A stretch of DNA of 64,000 nt from WHSW01 sp963777775 (lineage in GTDB: Bacteria > Actinomycetota > Thermoleophilia > Solirubrobacterales > 70-9): positions 620,001 through 684,000 of the forward strand of contig CAVZRL010000005.1 of NCBI GenBank assembly GCA_963777775.1, read 5' to 3'. The notes under the pieces were generated by a model. It searched no databases, had not been told where the DNA came from, and saw only the letters and a list, made by a program, of their open reading frames with translations. Made by a program: the position numbers and the translations under genes. Of the stretch, positions 1 to 8,494 are shown piece after piece (the stretch's first letter is position 1; the number at the start of each line of letters is the position of its first letter).

Positions 1-80
1 TCTCGTGCGGTGATCCGCTCGCGAAGCAGCACCGGCTGCTCGTCCGGTCGGGCTGCGGCGGTGACGATGATCTCAGGCAT
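1..80 (-). CDS. Partial CDS, N-terminal 26 residues of an unrecognised protein
   Basis: An ATG at 80-78 is preceded by AGGAGA at a good ribosome-binding distance, and the frame stays open to the window edge. The visible start reads MPEIIVTAAAARPDEQPVLL. There is no signal peptide or recognisable motif in so short a stretch. It lies downstream of the multicopper oxidase in the same direction, 85 bp away, so it could be co-transcribed with it. The function cannot be called. Confidence 0.6.
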   Translation of the reverse strand, partial: MPEIIVTAAARPDEQPVLLRERITAR

Positions 81-165
81 CAGCTCTCCTCTGCGTCGGG
101 TGCGTTCAGGCTCAGGAGGGTCGCCGGTGAACCTTCAGGGGCGGTAAGGAAGCGGCACGGGGCTC

Positions 166-1779
166 TCATTCCGTGACCTCGAAGCTGAACATCATCCCGC
201 TCTCGTGGTGCTCGGCGATATGGCAATGGGCCATCCACAGCCCGACATTGCTCACGTCGAGCAGAATGTCGACCGTCTCGCCGGTCCGCACCAGCACGGT
301 GTCCTTCCAGACCAGGTTGGGCTCGACCGTCCCGTCGCGACTCAGGACCAGGAAGCGCCCGGCCCCGTGGACGTGGAACGGGTGGTGCATCGGATGGTCG
401 CCGGCCATTTCATTGAGCAGCCGGATCTTTACCTGCTCTCCAACTCGGAACCGCCAGTCGATCGCCGCGTTCTCGGCGCCCGACTCGCGGTCGACCAGCT
501 TCCAGCGCATATTGGCCGGAGTGGTGATCCGGTTGACCTCGACCATGTCGTCCTCCCACTCGATTCCGTCGGCCGCTGCGTGGTCGTGCGTCGCCTGCTC
601 GCCGGGGTGTTCGTGGTGCTCGTGGCCACCCCCGGCCTCGGCGACGACCTCGGCCGGCAGCAGCTTCATCCCGCAGTCCGGGCAATGGCCGGGACGCTCG
701 CTGACGACCTCCGGGTGCATCGGGCAGGTGTAGCTCGCGGGTCCGTCCCCCTCCGGCGCACCGAGGTCCATCTCGGCGATGAAGGCGACGGTCTTGTCGG
801 GCTCGGCGTCCAGGAACGGCAGGATCCGCTCCCGCTCGGCCGCCAGCTCCGCGTTCGTGCGCAGGGCTTCGAACTGGTTGGCGAATGAGGGCTCGGCTCG
901 ATCCTCGCTGACGCTGACCGTTGCCAGCCGATAGACCCGGTCCGGGGTGCGGTGCTCGAGCGCCAGCTCGCCGGATCGGCCGAACAGCACGTCGACCACC
1001 ACCCGCTCAGATGGCGCCAGCACGATGTCGTCGACGAATGCCTCGCGCTCGACCCGCCCGCTGTCGCCGCCGACGAGCTTCATCCGCGCACCCGGCAGCG
1101 CGACCTTGAACACGCGGGTGTTGGCAGTGTTGGTCAGGTAGAGGCGGACGACCTCGCCGAGCCGGGCGTTCAGCGCCGGATCCGTCTCACCCCCGACCAG
1201 GAGCAGGTTCCCGAAGCGGCCCATCGCCGCATGGGTCGTCTCGGTGCGGCTGAACGACGCGACCTTGCCGCCCTCGACCAGGACATCGTCGAGCGTCAGC
1301 AGCAGCTCCCGGTTGGCCGGCGGCCAGTACTCAGGGTCGGCCGGCTCGACCAGGACGTTCCCGTAGAGGCCCATCTCCTGGCCGTAGTCCTCTCGGATGT
1401 GCGGGTGATACCAGTAGAGGCCCGGGTCGGGAAAGGCCACGCGGGCGGAGAACGTCTTCCCGACCGCGATCGGCTGCTGAGTCTCGTGCGTGCCGTCGTA
1501 GCGGTTCTCGAGACGCAGTCCGTGCCAGTGCACGGTCGCCTCCATGTCGCCGTGGTTCTCGATCTCGACCACGACCTCGGAGCCTTCGCCGACCTTGAGC
1601 GTCGGCCCGGGGATCGATCCGTTGTAGGCCAGCATTCGCACGGTGGCGCCTTCGAGCCGCTTCGCCACCGGCCCAATGCGCAGCTCGAAGCGATCTCCGT
1701 CGGCCAGCTCGACGAGCTCGGAGGCCCGCGCATGCGGCAGCCCGGTGAGGTCGGTCGGGAATTGATCTGTTGTGCTCAT
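166..1779 (-). CDS. Multicopper oxidase with embedded heavy-metal-binding domain
   Basis: A three-cupredoxin-type multicopper oxidase of 537 residues, expected to couple one-electron substrate oxidation (Cu(I), phenols or metals) to O2 reduction. All four copper motifs are visible: HWHG at 84-87, WYHPH at 123-127, HPMHHPFHVHG at 462-472 and HCHIAEHHESGM at 518-529 (the last carries the type 1 Cys, His and Met). Between domains 2 and 3 (350-376) sits an insert with paired CPMHPE and CPDCGM motifs, typical of the small heavy-metal-binding domain of CusB- and CopB-type proteins. A His-rich stretch follows at about 386-400. No signal peptide is visible. The start has AGGAG upstream. The insert suggests a role in copper handling; that part is inference. 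Confidence 0.93.
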   Translation of the reverse strand: MSTTDQFPTDLTGLPHARASELVELADGDRFELRIGPVAKRLEGATVRMLAYNGSIPGPTLKVGEGSEVVVEIENHGDMEATVHWHGLRLENRYDGTHETQQPIAVGKTFSARVAFPDPGLYWYHPHIREDYGQEMGLYGNVLVEPADPEYWPPANRELLLTLDDVLVEGGKVASFSRTETTHAAMGRFGNLLLVGGETDPALNARLGEVVRLYLTNTANTRVFKVALPGARMKLVGGDSGRVEREAFVDDIVLAPSERVVVDVLFGRSGELALEHRTPDRVYRLATVSVSEDRAEPSFANQFEALRTNAELAAERERILPFLDAEPDKTVAFIAEMDLGAPEGDGPASYTCPMHPEVVSERPGHCPDCGMKLLPAEVVAEAGGGHEHHEHPGEQATHDHAAADGIEWEDDMVEVNRITTPANMRWKLVDRESGAENAAIDWRFRVGEQVKIRLLNEMAGDHPMHHPFHVHGAGRFLVLSRDGTVEPNLVWKDTVLVRTGETVDILLDVSNVGLWMAHCHIAEHHESGMMFSFEVTE

Positions 1780-1810
1780 CTCGTCTCCTCTCTCGATTTG
1801 GTGGCGCTGC

Positions 1811-2932
1811 TCAGGCCGGCGCCATCGCCGGGGCCTGTTCCGGAGCCGCCGGCCGGAAGGTGCGGATCGCCTCGGCGATGTGCTCGGCGTCGTCCTTGAC
1901 CCAGCCCAGCAACGCCGAGCCTCTCGTGTGCTGCCAGGTCAGCCCGAGGAAGTAGAGCCCGGGCGACTCAGTGACCCCGCGTCGGTGAACGGCGCGGCCA
2001 CGCTCGTCGAAGACCGAAACGTCGATCCACGAGTGATCGACCGCGAAGCCGGTCGCCCAGATCACGCTGCGAACATCGAGTGCGGTGCCGTCCTGGAAGC
2101 GGACGATCGACCCCGCGGCATCCACAGCTCGCGGATGCAGCTCGACCCCGCGGCGCCGGCGCAGTTCCCGAGGACTGGAGCCGATCAGCGTGTCCCGGCC
2201 GGCCATCCGCCGACCGATCCGCGAGGCGATCGTCTTGCGGATCAGCCCGGTGGCCTCGAGATACCAGAACAGGTCGCGGCCCAGCACCCGTTGCGGGAGC
2301 GGCATCTGGCGCGAGCCGATCGAGAGGTGGACCTGGTGTGAGCCCGCGAGCTCCTCGGCGATCTGAAAGCCGGTGTTGCCGCCGCCGACCACGAGCACGC
2401 GCCCGCCGGGGATCGCGCCCGGCGACCGGTAGGCGCCGCTGTGGAGCTGGACGACCTCGGAGTCCAGGCGCTCGGCGACCGCGGGGACGACCGGCACCTG
2501 GAACGGGCCGGTCGCGACGACGACCTGCCTGGCCTCGTAGCGGCGATCGTCGAGCTCGACCAGATAGCCGCCGTCGATCCTGCGCAGCGAGCGGACGCGG
2601 CTGTTGAGCTCGACCGGAAGCTCGAGGCGGCGGACGTAATCGGTCAGGTAGGCCGCAACCTCGTCCCGACCCGGATAGCTGTCGGGGTCGCCGGGGAACG
2701 GCAAGCCCGGAAGGCTGCTGTAGCGGACCGGGGTGAACAGCCGCAGCGAGTCCCAGCGCTGGCGCCAGGCGGCGGCGGGCTGCGCGGCCGCCTCGAGGAT
2801 CTTGAAATCGTGCCCCGCGCGGGCCAGGAAGTACCCGAGTGCGAGCCCGGCCTGGCCGCCGCCGATGACGGCGATGTCCGTGGCGGTGCTCGACCGGGCT
2901 TGGGCCTTGCTGGCTGCGGGTGGATCAGGCAT
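1811..2932 (-). CDS. FAD/NAD(P)-binding monooxygenase (CzcO/FMO-like)
   Basis: A 373-residue flavoprotein of the CzcO/ArsO-like group related to flavin-containing monooxygenases. The FAD-binding Rossmann motif GGGQAG is at residues 24-29 and a second dinucleotide motif (GGGNTG) in the middle of the protein binds NAD(P)H. The ATG at 2932 is chosen because GGAG lies just upstream; the frame is open to 3010 but the extra 26 residues are unlike a flavoprotein N-terminus. It sits 31 bp upstream of the multicopper oxidase in the same direction, so the two oxidoreductases are probably one operon. The substrate is unknown. Confidence 0.85.
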   Translation of the reverse strand: MPDPPAASKAQARSSTATDIAVIGGGQAGLALGYFLARAGHDFKILEAAAQPAAAWRQRWDSLRLFTPVRYSSLPGLPFPGDPDSYPGRDEVAAYLTDYVRRLELPVELNSRVRSLRRIDGGYLVELDDRRYEARQVVVATGPFQVPVVPAVAERLDSEVVQLHSGAYRSPGAIPGGRVLVVGGGNTGFQIAEELAGSHQVHLSIGSRQMPLPQRVLGRDLFWYLEATGLIRKTIASRIGRRMAGRDTLIGSSPRELRRRRGVELHPRAVDAAGSIVRFQDGTALDVRSVIWATGFAVDHSWIDVSVFDERGRAVHRRGVTESPGLYFLGLTWQHTRGSALLGWVKDDAEHIAEAIRTFRPAAPEQAPAMAPA

Positions 2933-3055
2933 TGAACTCCCTGAGTTCGGTCGGTTTGAGAAGCGCCCGACCGATCCCCCGCGGCTCAGACTGAGAATGT
3001 TGCCTGTCATCCGGCCGAGCGCCGGGCTGACGCAGGCGAGTGTAGCTACCCGCTT

Positions 3056-3766
3056 CTAGTTCTCTCGCGGTTCGATCAGCAGCGCCCGCGCGATGGCGAG
3101 CGGCTCGCCGTCGGGCGCCAGCAGCGCCGATCCTGCGTGGCGCTTGCGACCGTCGATCCCGATCGGCCACGCGATCACGACCTGCTCCTCGCCCGCGCGC
3201 ACTGGCCCCTCGATCCGGGCCGTGAGCTGTGCGAGGACGCTCGGCTTCAGGTCCGCCTGCCCGCTGTAGGAGGCGAAGTAGGTCGGGCAATCGAGCGCCG
3301 CCCAGATGAACTCCGGGCGCACCAGCCCGTCCGAGTTGGCGGTCCAGGTCGGCGGTGTCCAGGGCGAGGCGACGACCTCGCGGCCGTCGACCTCACCCGC
3401 GAAGACTCCGAACGCGTCCTCGCGCGCCCGCCCGCAGACGAAGCAGCGACTGAAGACGCCGTCCGCCTTTCCCCGGTAACGGGTCGCGGCAAGGCGCGCC
3501 TCGCGCACGCTCACCGGGGGTGGCATCTCGACGTCGACCTGCGACACCGCACGTGCCTCGGCGACGAGCAGCTCGCCATCGAGCGCGCGAATCGACTCGT
3601 CTCGCTCGCGGACGAGATCGAGCGGGGTGTCGAGCGGGACGGGACTCCTCAGGCTGACCTCCGCCGGGCCGTCGAATGACCCGGCGACGACGCCCGCGGA
3701 GTAGCCGCCGTTCCCGCTCTCGAGCGGTCCATTGAAGCGGCGCGGTATCGAGACGCGCTCGGACAG
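3056..3766 (-). CDS. Thioesterase-like (hotdog) protein with no canonical start codon
   Basis: The part starting at GTG 3547 gives 163 residues, but the same frame stays convincingly coding for about 70 more codons upstream, including RRFNGPLESGNGGYSAG and DGPAEVSLRSPVPLDTPLDL. This is the typical N-terminal half of actinobacterial acyl-CoA thioesterase-like proteins (Gly-Gly-Tyr segment at the start of a hotdog fold). No ATG, GTG or TTG occurs between the upstream stop at 3779-3781 and residue 70. The 5' end given here is an in-frame CTG at 3766. Either a rare start codon is used or a small error or mutation hides the start. A Cys pair (CFVC) lies in the middle. It follows the secreted-protein gene by about 45 bp. 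Confidence 0.7.
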   Translation of the reverse strand: MSERVSIPRRFNGPLESGNGGYSAGVVAGSFDGPAEVSLRSPVPLDTPLDLVRERDESIRALDGELLVAEARAVSQVDVEMPPPVSVREARLAATRYRGKADGVFSRCFVCGRAREDAFGVFAGEVDGREVVASPWTPPTWTANSDGLVRPEFIWAALDCPTYFASYSGQADLKPSVLAQLTARIEGPVRAGEEQVVIAWPIGIDGRKRHAGSALLAPDGEPLAIARALLIEPREN

Positions 3767-3811
3767 GGGGCGACTATCTCACAGGCGGCGCGGGCCAACG
3801 GCCCACCGTCC

Positions 3812-4618
3812 TCAGCCCAGCAGCAGGTTGACGCGCTCGATCTTGACGTGGTCGAAGCCGACCCTGGGGACCGCGGACCCGTCACCAAGGAGTTCGCGGA
3901 GCGGGGATCTTCGGTGGGCTCGGACGAACACCTCGCAGCCGCCGACCGAGGGGAAGCAGAAGCGGTCGAAGGCGTCGTCGGTGAACAGCCCGACGCTCTC
4001 GGCCCGACCGGGGCCGACCCCGTCGAACGAGTTCACGTGATCGTGGGGGTTGGTGGGATCGAGCGCACTCGCCGAGACGTCGATCCGGTACAGCCCGGGG
4101 ACGACCAGCCTTCCGGTCGAGGGCACGAGCTCGGGGCTCGAATGCCGGAAACGCGCATCGCGTGCGAGCCGTCCCGGCAGACCCTTGCTGCGCAGCGCCC
4201 TTGCCAGCGCGCGCGAGTCGGTGTCAGCGCGCAGCAACGCATGCGCGAAGTTGTTCGCGAACGGAGCCGCGCCGTCGATCGCCAGCCCGGTCGGAGCTCC
4301 GACCAGCGAGAGGATGACCCGATCGACGCGCCTGTCATCGACCCGAGCTCGGTCGCAGGCCATCCCCCAGACCCCCACCAGCGGGTCGGGCCCATAGAAC
4401 GTCTGCGAGATGGCAAGCGGCGAGCCGAAGGCGTTCTGAAGCGCCTCGGCCGACGTCGGTATGAGGGCAACCGTCAACCAGCAGTTGCGCAGCTTCACGT
4501 CGTCGCTGCCCACCCGTGGATGCGAGCCCGGGTGAGCCGAAGCCGAGCCCGCGATCATCAGGGCCGTCGCCGCGGCGAGGACCCCGGTAACGAGGAGTTT
4601 GCGGACGACGCCGTCCAC
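3812..4618 (-). CDS. Secreted hypothetical protein
   Basis: A 268-residue protein with a clear Sec signal peptide: basic MDGVVRK, a hydrophobic stretch, and a likely signal peptidase I site after ASA near residue 28. The mature part has four Cys (in LRNCW, MACDRA, DRFCF and GGCEV) that could form disulfides outside the cell. I do not recognise the family. The pattern of an N-terminal hydrophobic beta segment, a central variable part and a Cys-containing C-terminus suggests a globular secreted domain. It lies 24 bp downstream of the ATP-grasp gene, on the same strand. Confidence 0.8.
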   Translation of the reverse strand: MDGVVRKLLVTGVLAAATALMIAGSASAHPGSHPRVGSDDVKLRNCWLTVALIPTSAEALQNAFGSPLAISQTFYGPDPLVGVWGMACDRARVDDRRVDRVILSLVGAPTGLAIDGAAPFANNFAHALLRADTDSRALARALRSKGLPGRLARDARFRHSSPELVPSTGRLVVPGLYRIDVSASALDPTNPHDHVNSFDGVGPGRAESVGLFTDDAFDRFCFPSVGGCEVFVRAHRRSPLRELLGDGSAVPRVGFDHVKIERVNLLLG

Positions 4619-4642
4619 GGCAAGATCCTACGCCCGCATGAT

Positions 4643-6061
4643 CTACCGAACGACCCAGGTGTCCTTCACGCCACCGCCCTGGCCACTGTTGACGAGCAGC
4701 GAGCCAGGTTCGAGCGCGGCGCGGGTCAACCCGCCCGGCAGGGCCCATTCGTCCCCGGCGGAGCGGATCACGTACGGGCGAAGGTCGACGCGGCGCGCCT
4801 GGAGCCGGCCATCGCACAACGTCGGGTGAGAGGACAGCTCGACGCGCCGCTGAGCGACGAACTCCTGCGGCGAGCTTCTCAGCCCGCTCAGGGCGGCCTC
4901 GCGCTCGCGCTCGCTTGCCTCGGCCCAGATCACGACCCCTTCCCCGCCCATCTCCCCGCGCGGCTTGACTACGAGATCGTCGAGATCGGCCAAGGCACGG
5001 TCGCGTTCCGCCGGTTCACCGAGGTCGTAGGTCGTGACGGACTCGAGCACCGGATCCTGATCCAGGTAGAAGCGGATCATCTCCTCGACGTAGGCGTGAA
5101 TCAGCTTGTCATCGCCGATCCCCGAGCCGGGGGCGTTGACGCAGCTGATCCGGCCCTCTCGGCACGGTTGGAGAAGCAGGTCGCCAACGCTGGTCGGGTG
5201 ACCGCTGGAGTCGGTGAAGCGGTCCTCGCCGGTCCGCTGCAGGATCACGTCGATCTCGATCCGGCGCCCGTCGACTCGGGCAGTGAGCGTTCCGTCGTCG
5301 CGCTCGAGAGCCTGCGGGGTGACCGCCGGGATCGAGAGCTCACGGGCGATGCGCGCGTGCTCGTACCACGCAGCCGCCATCTCGCCCTCGCTGAGGACGA
5401 CGATCGACGGCTCCTTCGACTCCGCAGGCGCGCTCGCCCGCAGAGCCTCGCCGAGTCGCGCGAATGCGTCGTCGATCGGAGCGGGGACGGACGCGGCAGA
5501 GCGATGGAGCTGGCAGAGGCATTCGCGCGCTGCGACGGCGTAGGCGATCCCCGACGGCATCCGGATCTGGTCCTCGAGGACCAAGAACCGACCGTCCGGA
5601 GATCGCACCAGGTCAAAGCCGACCAATGCCAGCCAGGGGTCCTGAGTCGCCCCTCGCATGCTCGGCTCCAGATGGGCCGAGCTCTCGATGGCCCGCTCGG
5701 GAACGACACCGGCGGCAACGGCGGCGCGTTCGCCATAGACGTCGGCGACGAAACGCTCGAGCGCTCGAGCGCGCTGCACGACGCCGGCCTCCACTTGGCG
5801 CCACTCCGCCGCGGTGAGGATCCGGGGCACGGGATCCAGACAGAACATGCCATCGGCGCTGGCGCCGAAGGTGACCCCACGTTCACGTAGGTGTGCGGAG
5901 ACGGCGGCCGCCAGCGCGCCGAGGTCGAGTTCGGCAAGCCGCTCCAGCATCGCGGCATAGTGGGGGCGCGGTTTGCCGCCGGGCTCGAAGGCCTCGTCGT
6001 AGACCCCCTCTTGCAGCTCGTAGCCGGCGAGCATCGTGGTTGCCGTAGCCCAGTGGGACAT
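4643..6061 (-). CDS. Circularly permuted ATP-grasp protein
   Basis: A 472-residue protein of the circularly permuted type 2 ATP-grasp family (former DUF404/DUF407). Diagnostic features are the start with VYDEAFEPGGKPRPHY, the central FDLVRSPDGRFLVLEDQIRMPSG region, VNAPGSGIGDDKLIHAYV, the GEMGGEGVVIW ATP-grasp loop and the closing SGQGGGVKDTWVV. Such proteins are predicted carboxylate-amine/thiol ligases that make or modify peptides. They usually sit beside an alpha-E protein and a transglutaminase-like protease. Neither partner is seen here. The first ATG is used; a second ATG nine codons on is possible, as neither has a strong ribosome site. Confidence 0.88.
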   Translation of the reverse strand: MSHWATATTMLAGYELQEGVYDEAFEPGGKPRPHYAAMLERLAELDLGALAAAVSAHLRERGVTFGASADGMFCLDPVPRILTAAEWRQVEAGVVQRARALERFVADVYGERAAVAAGVVPERAIESSAHLEPSMRGATQDPWLALVGFDLVRSPDGRFLVLEDQIRMPSGIAYAVAARECLCQLHRSAASVPAPIDDAFARLGEALRASAPAESKEPSIVVLSEGEMAAAWYEHARIARELSIPAVTPQALERDDGTLTARVDGRRIEIDVILQRTGEDRFTDSSGHPTSVGDLLLQPCREGRISCVNAPGSGIGDDKLIHAYVEEMIRFYLDQDPVLESVTTYDLGEPAERDRALADLDDLVVKPRGEMGGEGVVIWAEASEREREAALSGLRSSPQEFVAQRRVELSSHPTLCDGRLQARRVDLRPYVIRSAGDEWALPGGLTRAALEPGSLLVNSGQGGGVKDTWVVR

Positions 6062-6092
6062 GGCCGTGCGGCGAGCCTAGATCAACCGTTGA

Positions 6093-6737
6093 TCAGGCGC
6101 GCAGGTAGGTCAGCACCGCCAGCACCCGGCGATGATCGTGGGGACTGCTGGCGAGATCGAGCTTCGAGAAGATGCTCGTCACGTGCTTCTCCACCGCGCG
6201 CTCGGTGACCACGAGCTCCGTCGCGATCGCCTGATTGCTGCGCCCCTCGGCCATCAGTTCGAGTACCTCGCGCTCGCGCGGCGTGAGCTCGAGGAGCGGG
6301 TTCTCGTCGCGACGCCTGCCGACCAGCTGTGAGACAACCTCGGGGTCGAGGGCCGAGCCGCGATCGCCGACGCGCCGCACGGCGTCGATGAACCGCTCGA
6401 CCTCGGCGACCCGGTCCTTGAGCAGGTAGCCGACACCCTCGGCGCCGTCCTCGAGCAGCTCGAGCGCGTAGCCCTCCTCGATGTACTGCGACAGCAACAG
6501 CACCCCGACCTCGGGCAGCTCGCCGCGGATCTGCTGCGCCGCCCGCAGCCCGTCGTCGGTGTTCGAGGGGGGCATGCGCACGTCGACGACCGCGACGTCG
6601 GGCTTGTGCGCTCGGACCTTGCGCAGCAGCTCCTCCGCGTCGCCGGCCTGGCCGACGACCTCCATGCCCGCTTCCTCGAGCAGCCGCACCACTCCCTCGC
6701 GCAACAGGACCGAGTCGTCGGCGACGACTACGCGCAT
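6093..6737 (-). CDS. LuxR/NarL-type response regulator
   Basis: A 214-residue two-domain response regulator. The receiver domain covers about 1-125, with the acidic pair DD near residue 7, phospho-acceptor Asp52 in VVDVRMPP and a Lys in YLLKDR. The C-terminal LuxR helix-turn-helix covers about 148-205 (LTPREREVLELMAEGRSNQA, then TERAVEKH). The start overlaps the 3' end of the histidine kinase gene by 10 bp, so the two are translationally coupled and are very likely a cognate pair. The regulated genes cannot be read from the sequence. Confidence 0.93.
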   Translation of the reverse strand: MRVVVADDSVLLREGVVRLLEEAGMEVVGQAGDAEELLRKVRAHKPDVAVVDVRMPPSNTDDGLRAAQQIRGELPEVGVLLLSQYIEEGYALELLEDGAEGVGYLLKDRVAEVERFIDAVRRVGDRGSALDPEVVSQLVGRRRDENPLLELTPREREVLELMAEGRSNQAIATELVVTERAVEKHVTSIFSKLDLASSPHDHRRVLAVLTYLRA

Positions 6738-8494
6738 GGGATCACCGCGCGGATCTTCGTCCCGCCGCCCCGGGGGCTGACGACCTCGAGCCGCCCATCG
6801 AGCGCAGCGACGCGGTCGGCGAGCCCGCGCAGCCCCGAGCCCGTGCCCGGATCGGCGCCGCCGACCCCGTCGTCGCGGACCTCGACCTCGATCATCCCGT
6901 TGCTGCGACTGACATTGATCTCGGCCCGCGAGGCCTGGGCGTAACGGGCGACGTTGGTGAGCGCCTCAGCGACGACGAAGTAGGAGGCCGACTCGACCGC
7001 CGCCGGCAACCGCTCGGCCGGCGGCTCAGCGAGCTCGACCGGCACCGGAGCGCGGCGGGCGAGCGCCTCCAGCGCCGGGCGCAGGCCACGATCGCTGAGT
7101 ACCGCCGGGTGCAGGCCGCGGGCCAGCTCGCGCAGCTCAGTCGTCGCCTCGCCAAGCTCGCTGGCCGTCTCCTCGAGCAGCTCCTTCGCCGCCGCGGGGT
7201 CGGAGTCGAGCTTCTGGCCCGCCAGCCGCAGATTGAGCGCCAGCGAGACCAGCCGCTGCTGGGCGCCGTCGTGGAGGTCGCGCTCCAGGCGCCGGCGCTC
7301 GTCGTCGGCGGCCTGGACGATCCGGGTTCGCGACGCGCGCAGCTCCTCGACCCGGGCGCGCAGCTCAACGTTCAGGCGCTCGTTCTCCAGCGCCAGGCTG
7401 GCGGCGGCGCCGACCGCGGCGATCAGCTCGGGCTCGGTGTCGAGCGTGGCGTCGTGGCAGATCATCGCGACGGGCCGGCCGTCGCGCTCGACCGGCGTGC
7501 GCGCCGTGTCGCCGTCGCGGGCCGGCAACTCGACCGGGTGGCCGTCGGCGTCGACGTAGCGGCCCTGTTCCGGCACCCAGTAGGCGAGCGACAGCGACGG
7601 GTCGCCGAGCGCCTCAGCGAGCGCCTCGCGCAGACTTTGGCGACGGCCGGCCTCGCCGACGCGCGCGACCAAGTCGCTGACGGCGGACGCCCGCGACAGG
7701 CGCGAGCGCAGCAGCCCCGTCAGAAACGCGAACGGAACCGAGGCCATCAGGCAGAGGCTCGCGATGTCGATGACGTTCTCCGCCTCCCCGTCCGGCCAGC
7801 CGCTGACGTCGCCGAGCAGGCTGAGGCTGAGCAGGACCAGCGTCCCCACGCCCACCAAGAGGACGGGTGCGAGCGCCCGCCGTTGGGTCGGCGAGGCGGC
7901 CCGCCACCGGCGCACAAGGAGGATCGCGATTGCCGTCAGCCCGAACACGCCGATCACCGCCTGCAGACCGAACATCGCGTCCGAGAACCCGGGCTGGTCG
8001 CTGATCAGCAGGGGGTTGGCCGGGCAGTCGGCGTTGCAGTAGTCATCCTCGCCCGCGGTCTGGTGGAACAGCAGGGCCAGCACCTGAACCACGGTGGTGT
8101 CGAAGTAGCCGATCCCCACGAGCAGCCGCTCGACCGGCGTCTGCAGCCGCCCCGTCGGGAACGCGACCAGCATGTGGAGGAAGAGCCCGTACGCCAGCGG
8201 CGCGACCAGCAAGCCGATGATGAACAGGCCCTCCACCTCGGAGGCCTCCAGCGCGCTCACCGCCCAGACGAAGCCGATCGCCGTCATCAGCGGCCCGAAG
8301 TTGTTGCCCGGCCGTCGCCACCAGGCGTACAGGCCGGTGCCTACGAACGACCAGGTGATCAACGGCCCGAAGATCGCGTGAGCGGCCTTGTCATCACCCA
8401 GGAAGTCGCTCGCCAGCGCCAGCGGCAGGGTGACCAGGCCGGCCGTGAACCCGGCGAGGCCAAGCCCGACCAGCGCCTGCCGCAGCGACCTCAC
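6728..8494 (-). CDS. Membrane sensor histidine kinase (HisKA_3 type)
   Basis: A 588-residue kinase with about seven hydrophobic segments in the first 265 residues, a linker with a GAF-like region (about 270-370), a short coiled coil, then the NarX/DesK-type dimerisation and phosphoacceptor segment ERDLHDGAQQRL with His408. A C-terminal HATPase_c domain follows (NVARYAQ, DDGVGG, GLRGLADRV). The extracellular loop near 140-165 has two Cys (DYCNADC) that may bind a ligand or form a disulfide. The GTG start overlaps the stop of the upstream receiver gene by 4 bp (GTGA), and its 3' end overlaps the downstream LuxR regulator. Confidence 0.92.
   Translation of the reverse strand: MRSLRQALVGLGLAGFTAGLVTLPLALASDFLGDDKAAHAIFGPLITWSFVGTGLYAWWRRPGNNFGPLMTAIGFVWAVSALEASEVEGLFIIGLLVAPLAYGLFLHMLVAFPTGRLQTPVERLLVGIGYFDTTVVQVLALLFHQTAGEDDYCNADCPANPLLISDQPGFSDAMFGLQAVIGVFGLTAIAILLVRRWRAASPTQRRALAPVLLVGVGTLVLLSLSLLGDVSGWPDGEAENVIDIASLCLMASVPFAFLTGLLRSRLSRASAVSDLVARVGEAGRRQSLREALAEALGDPSLSLAYWVPEQGRYVDADGHPVELPARDGDTARTPVERDGRPVAMICHDATLDTEPELIAAVGAAASLALENERLNVELRARVEELRASRTRIVQAADDERRRLERDLHDGAQQRLVSLALNLRLAGQKLDSDPAAAKELLEETASELGEATTELRELARGLHPAVLSDRGLRPALEALARRAPVPVELAEPPAERLPAAVESASYFVVAEALTNVARYAQASRAEINVSRSNGMIEVEVRDDGVGGADPGTGSGLRGLADRVAALDGRLEVVSPRGGGTKIRAVIPCA

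Noticed and set aside
3848..5890. 680-residue plus-strand open frame
   Set aside because: It lies opposite the secreted-protein and ATP-grasp genes and has only the biased Arg/Asp/Val composition of an antisense shadow in high-GC DNA.
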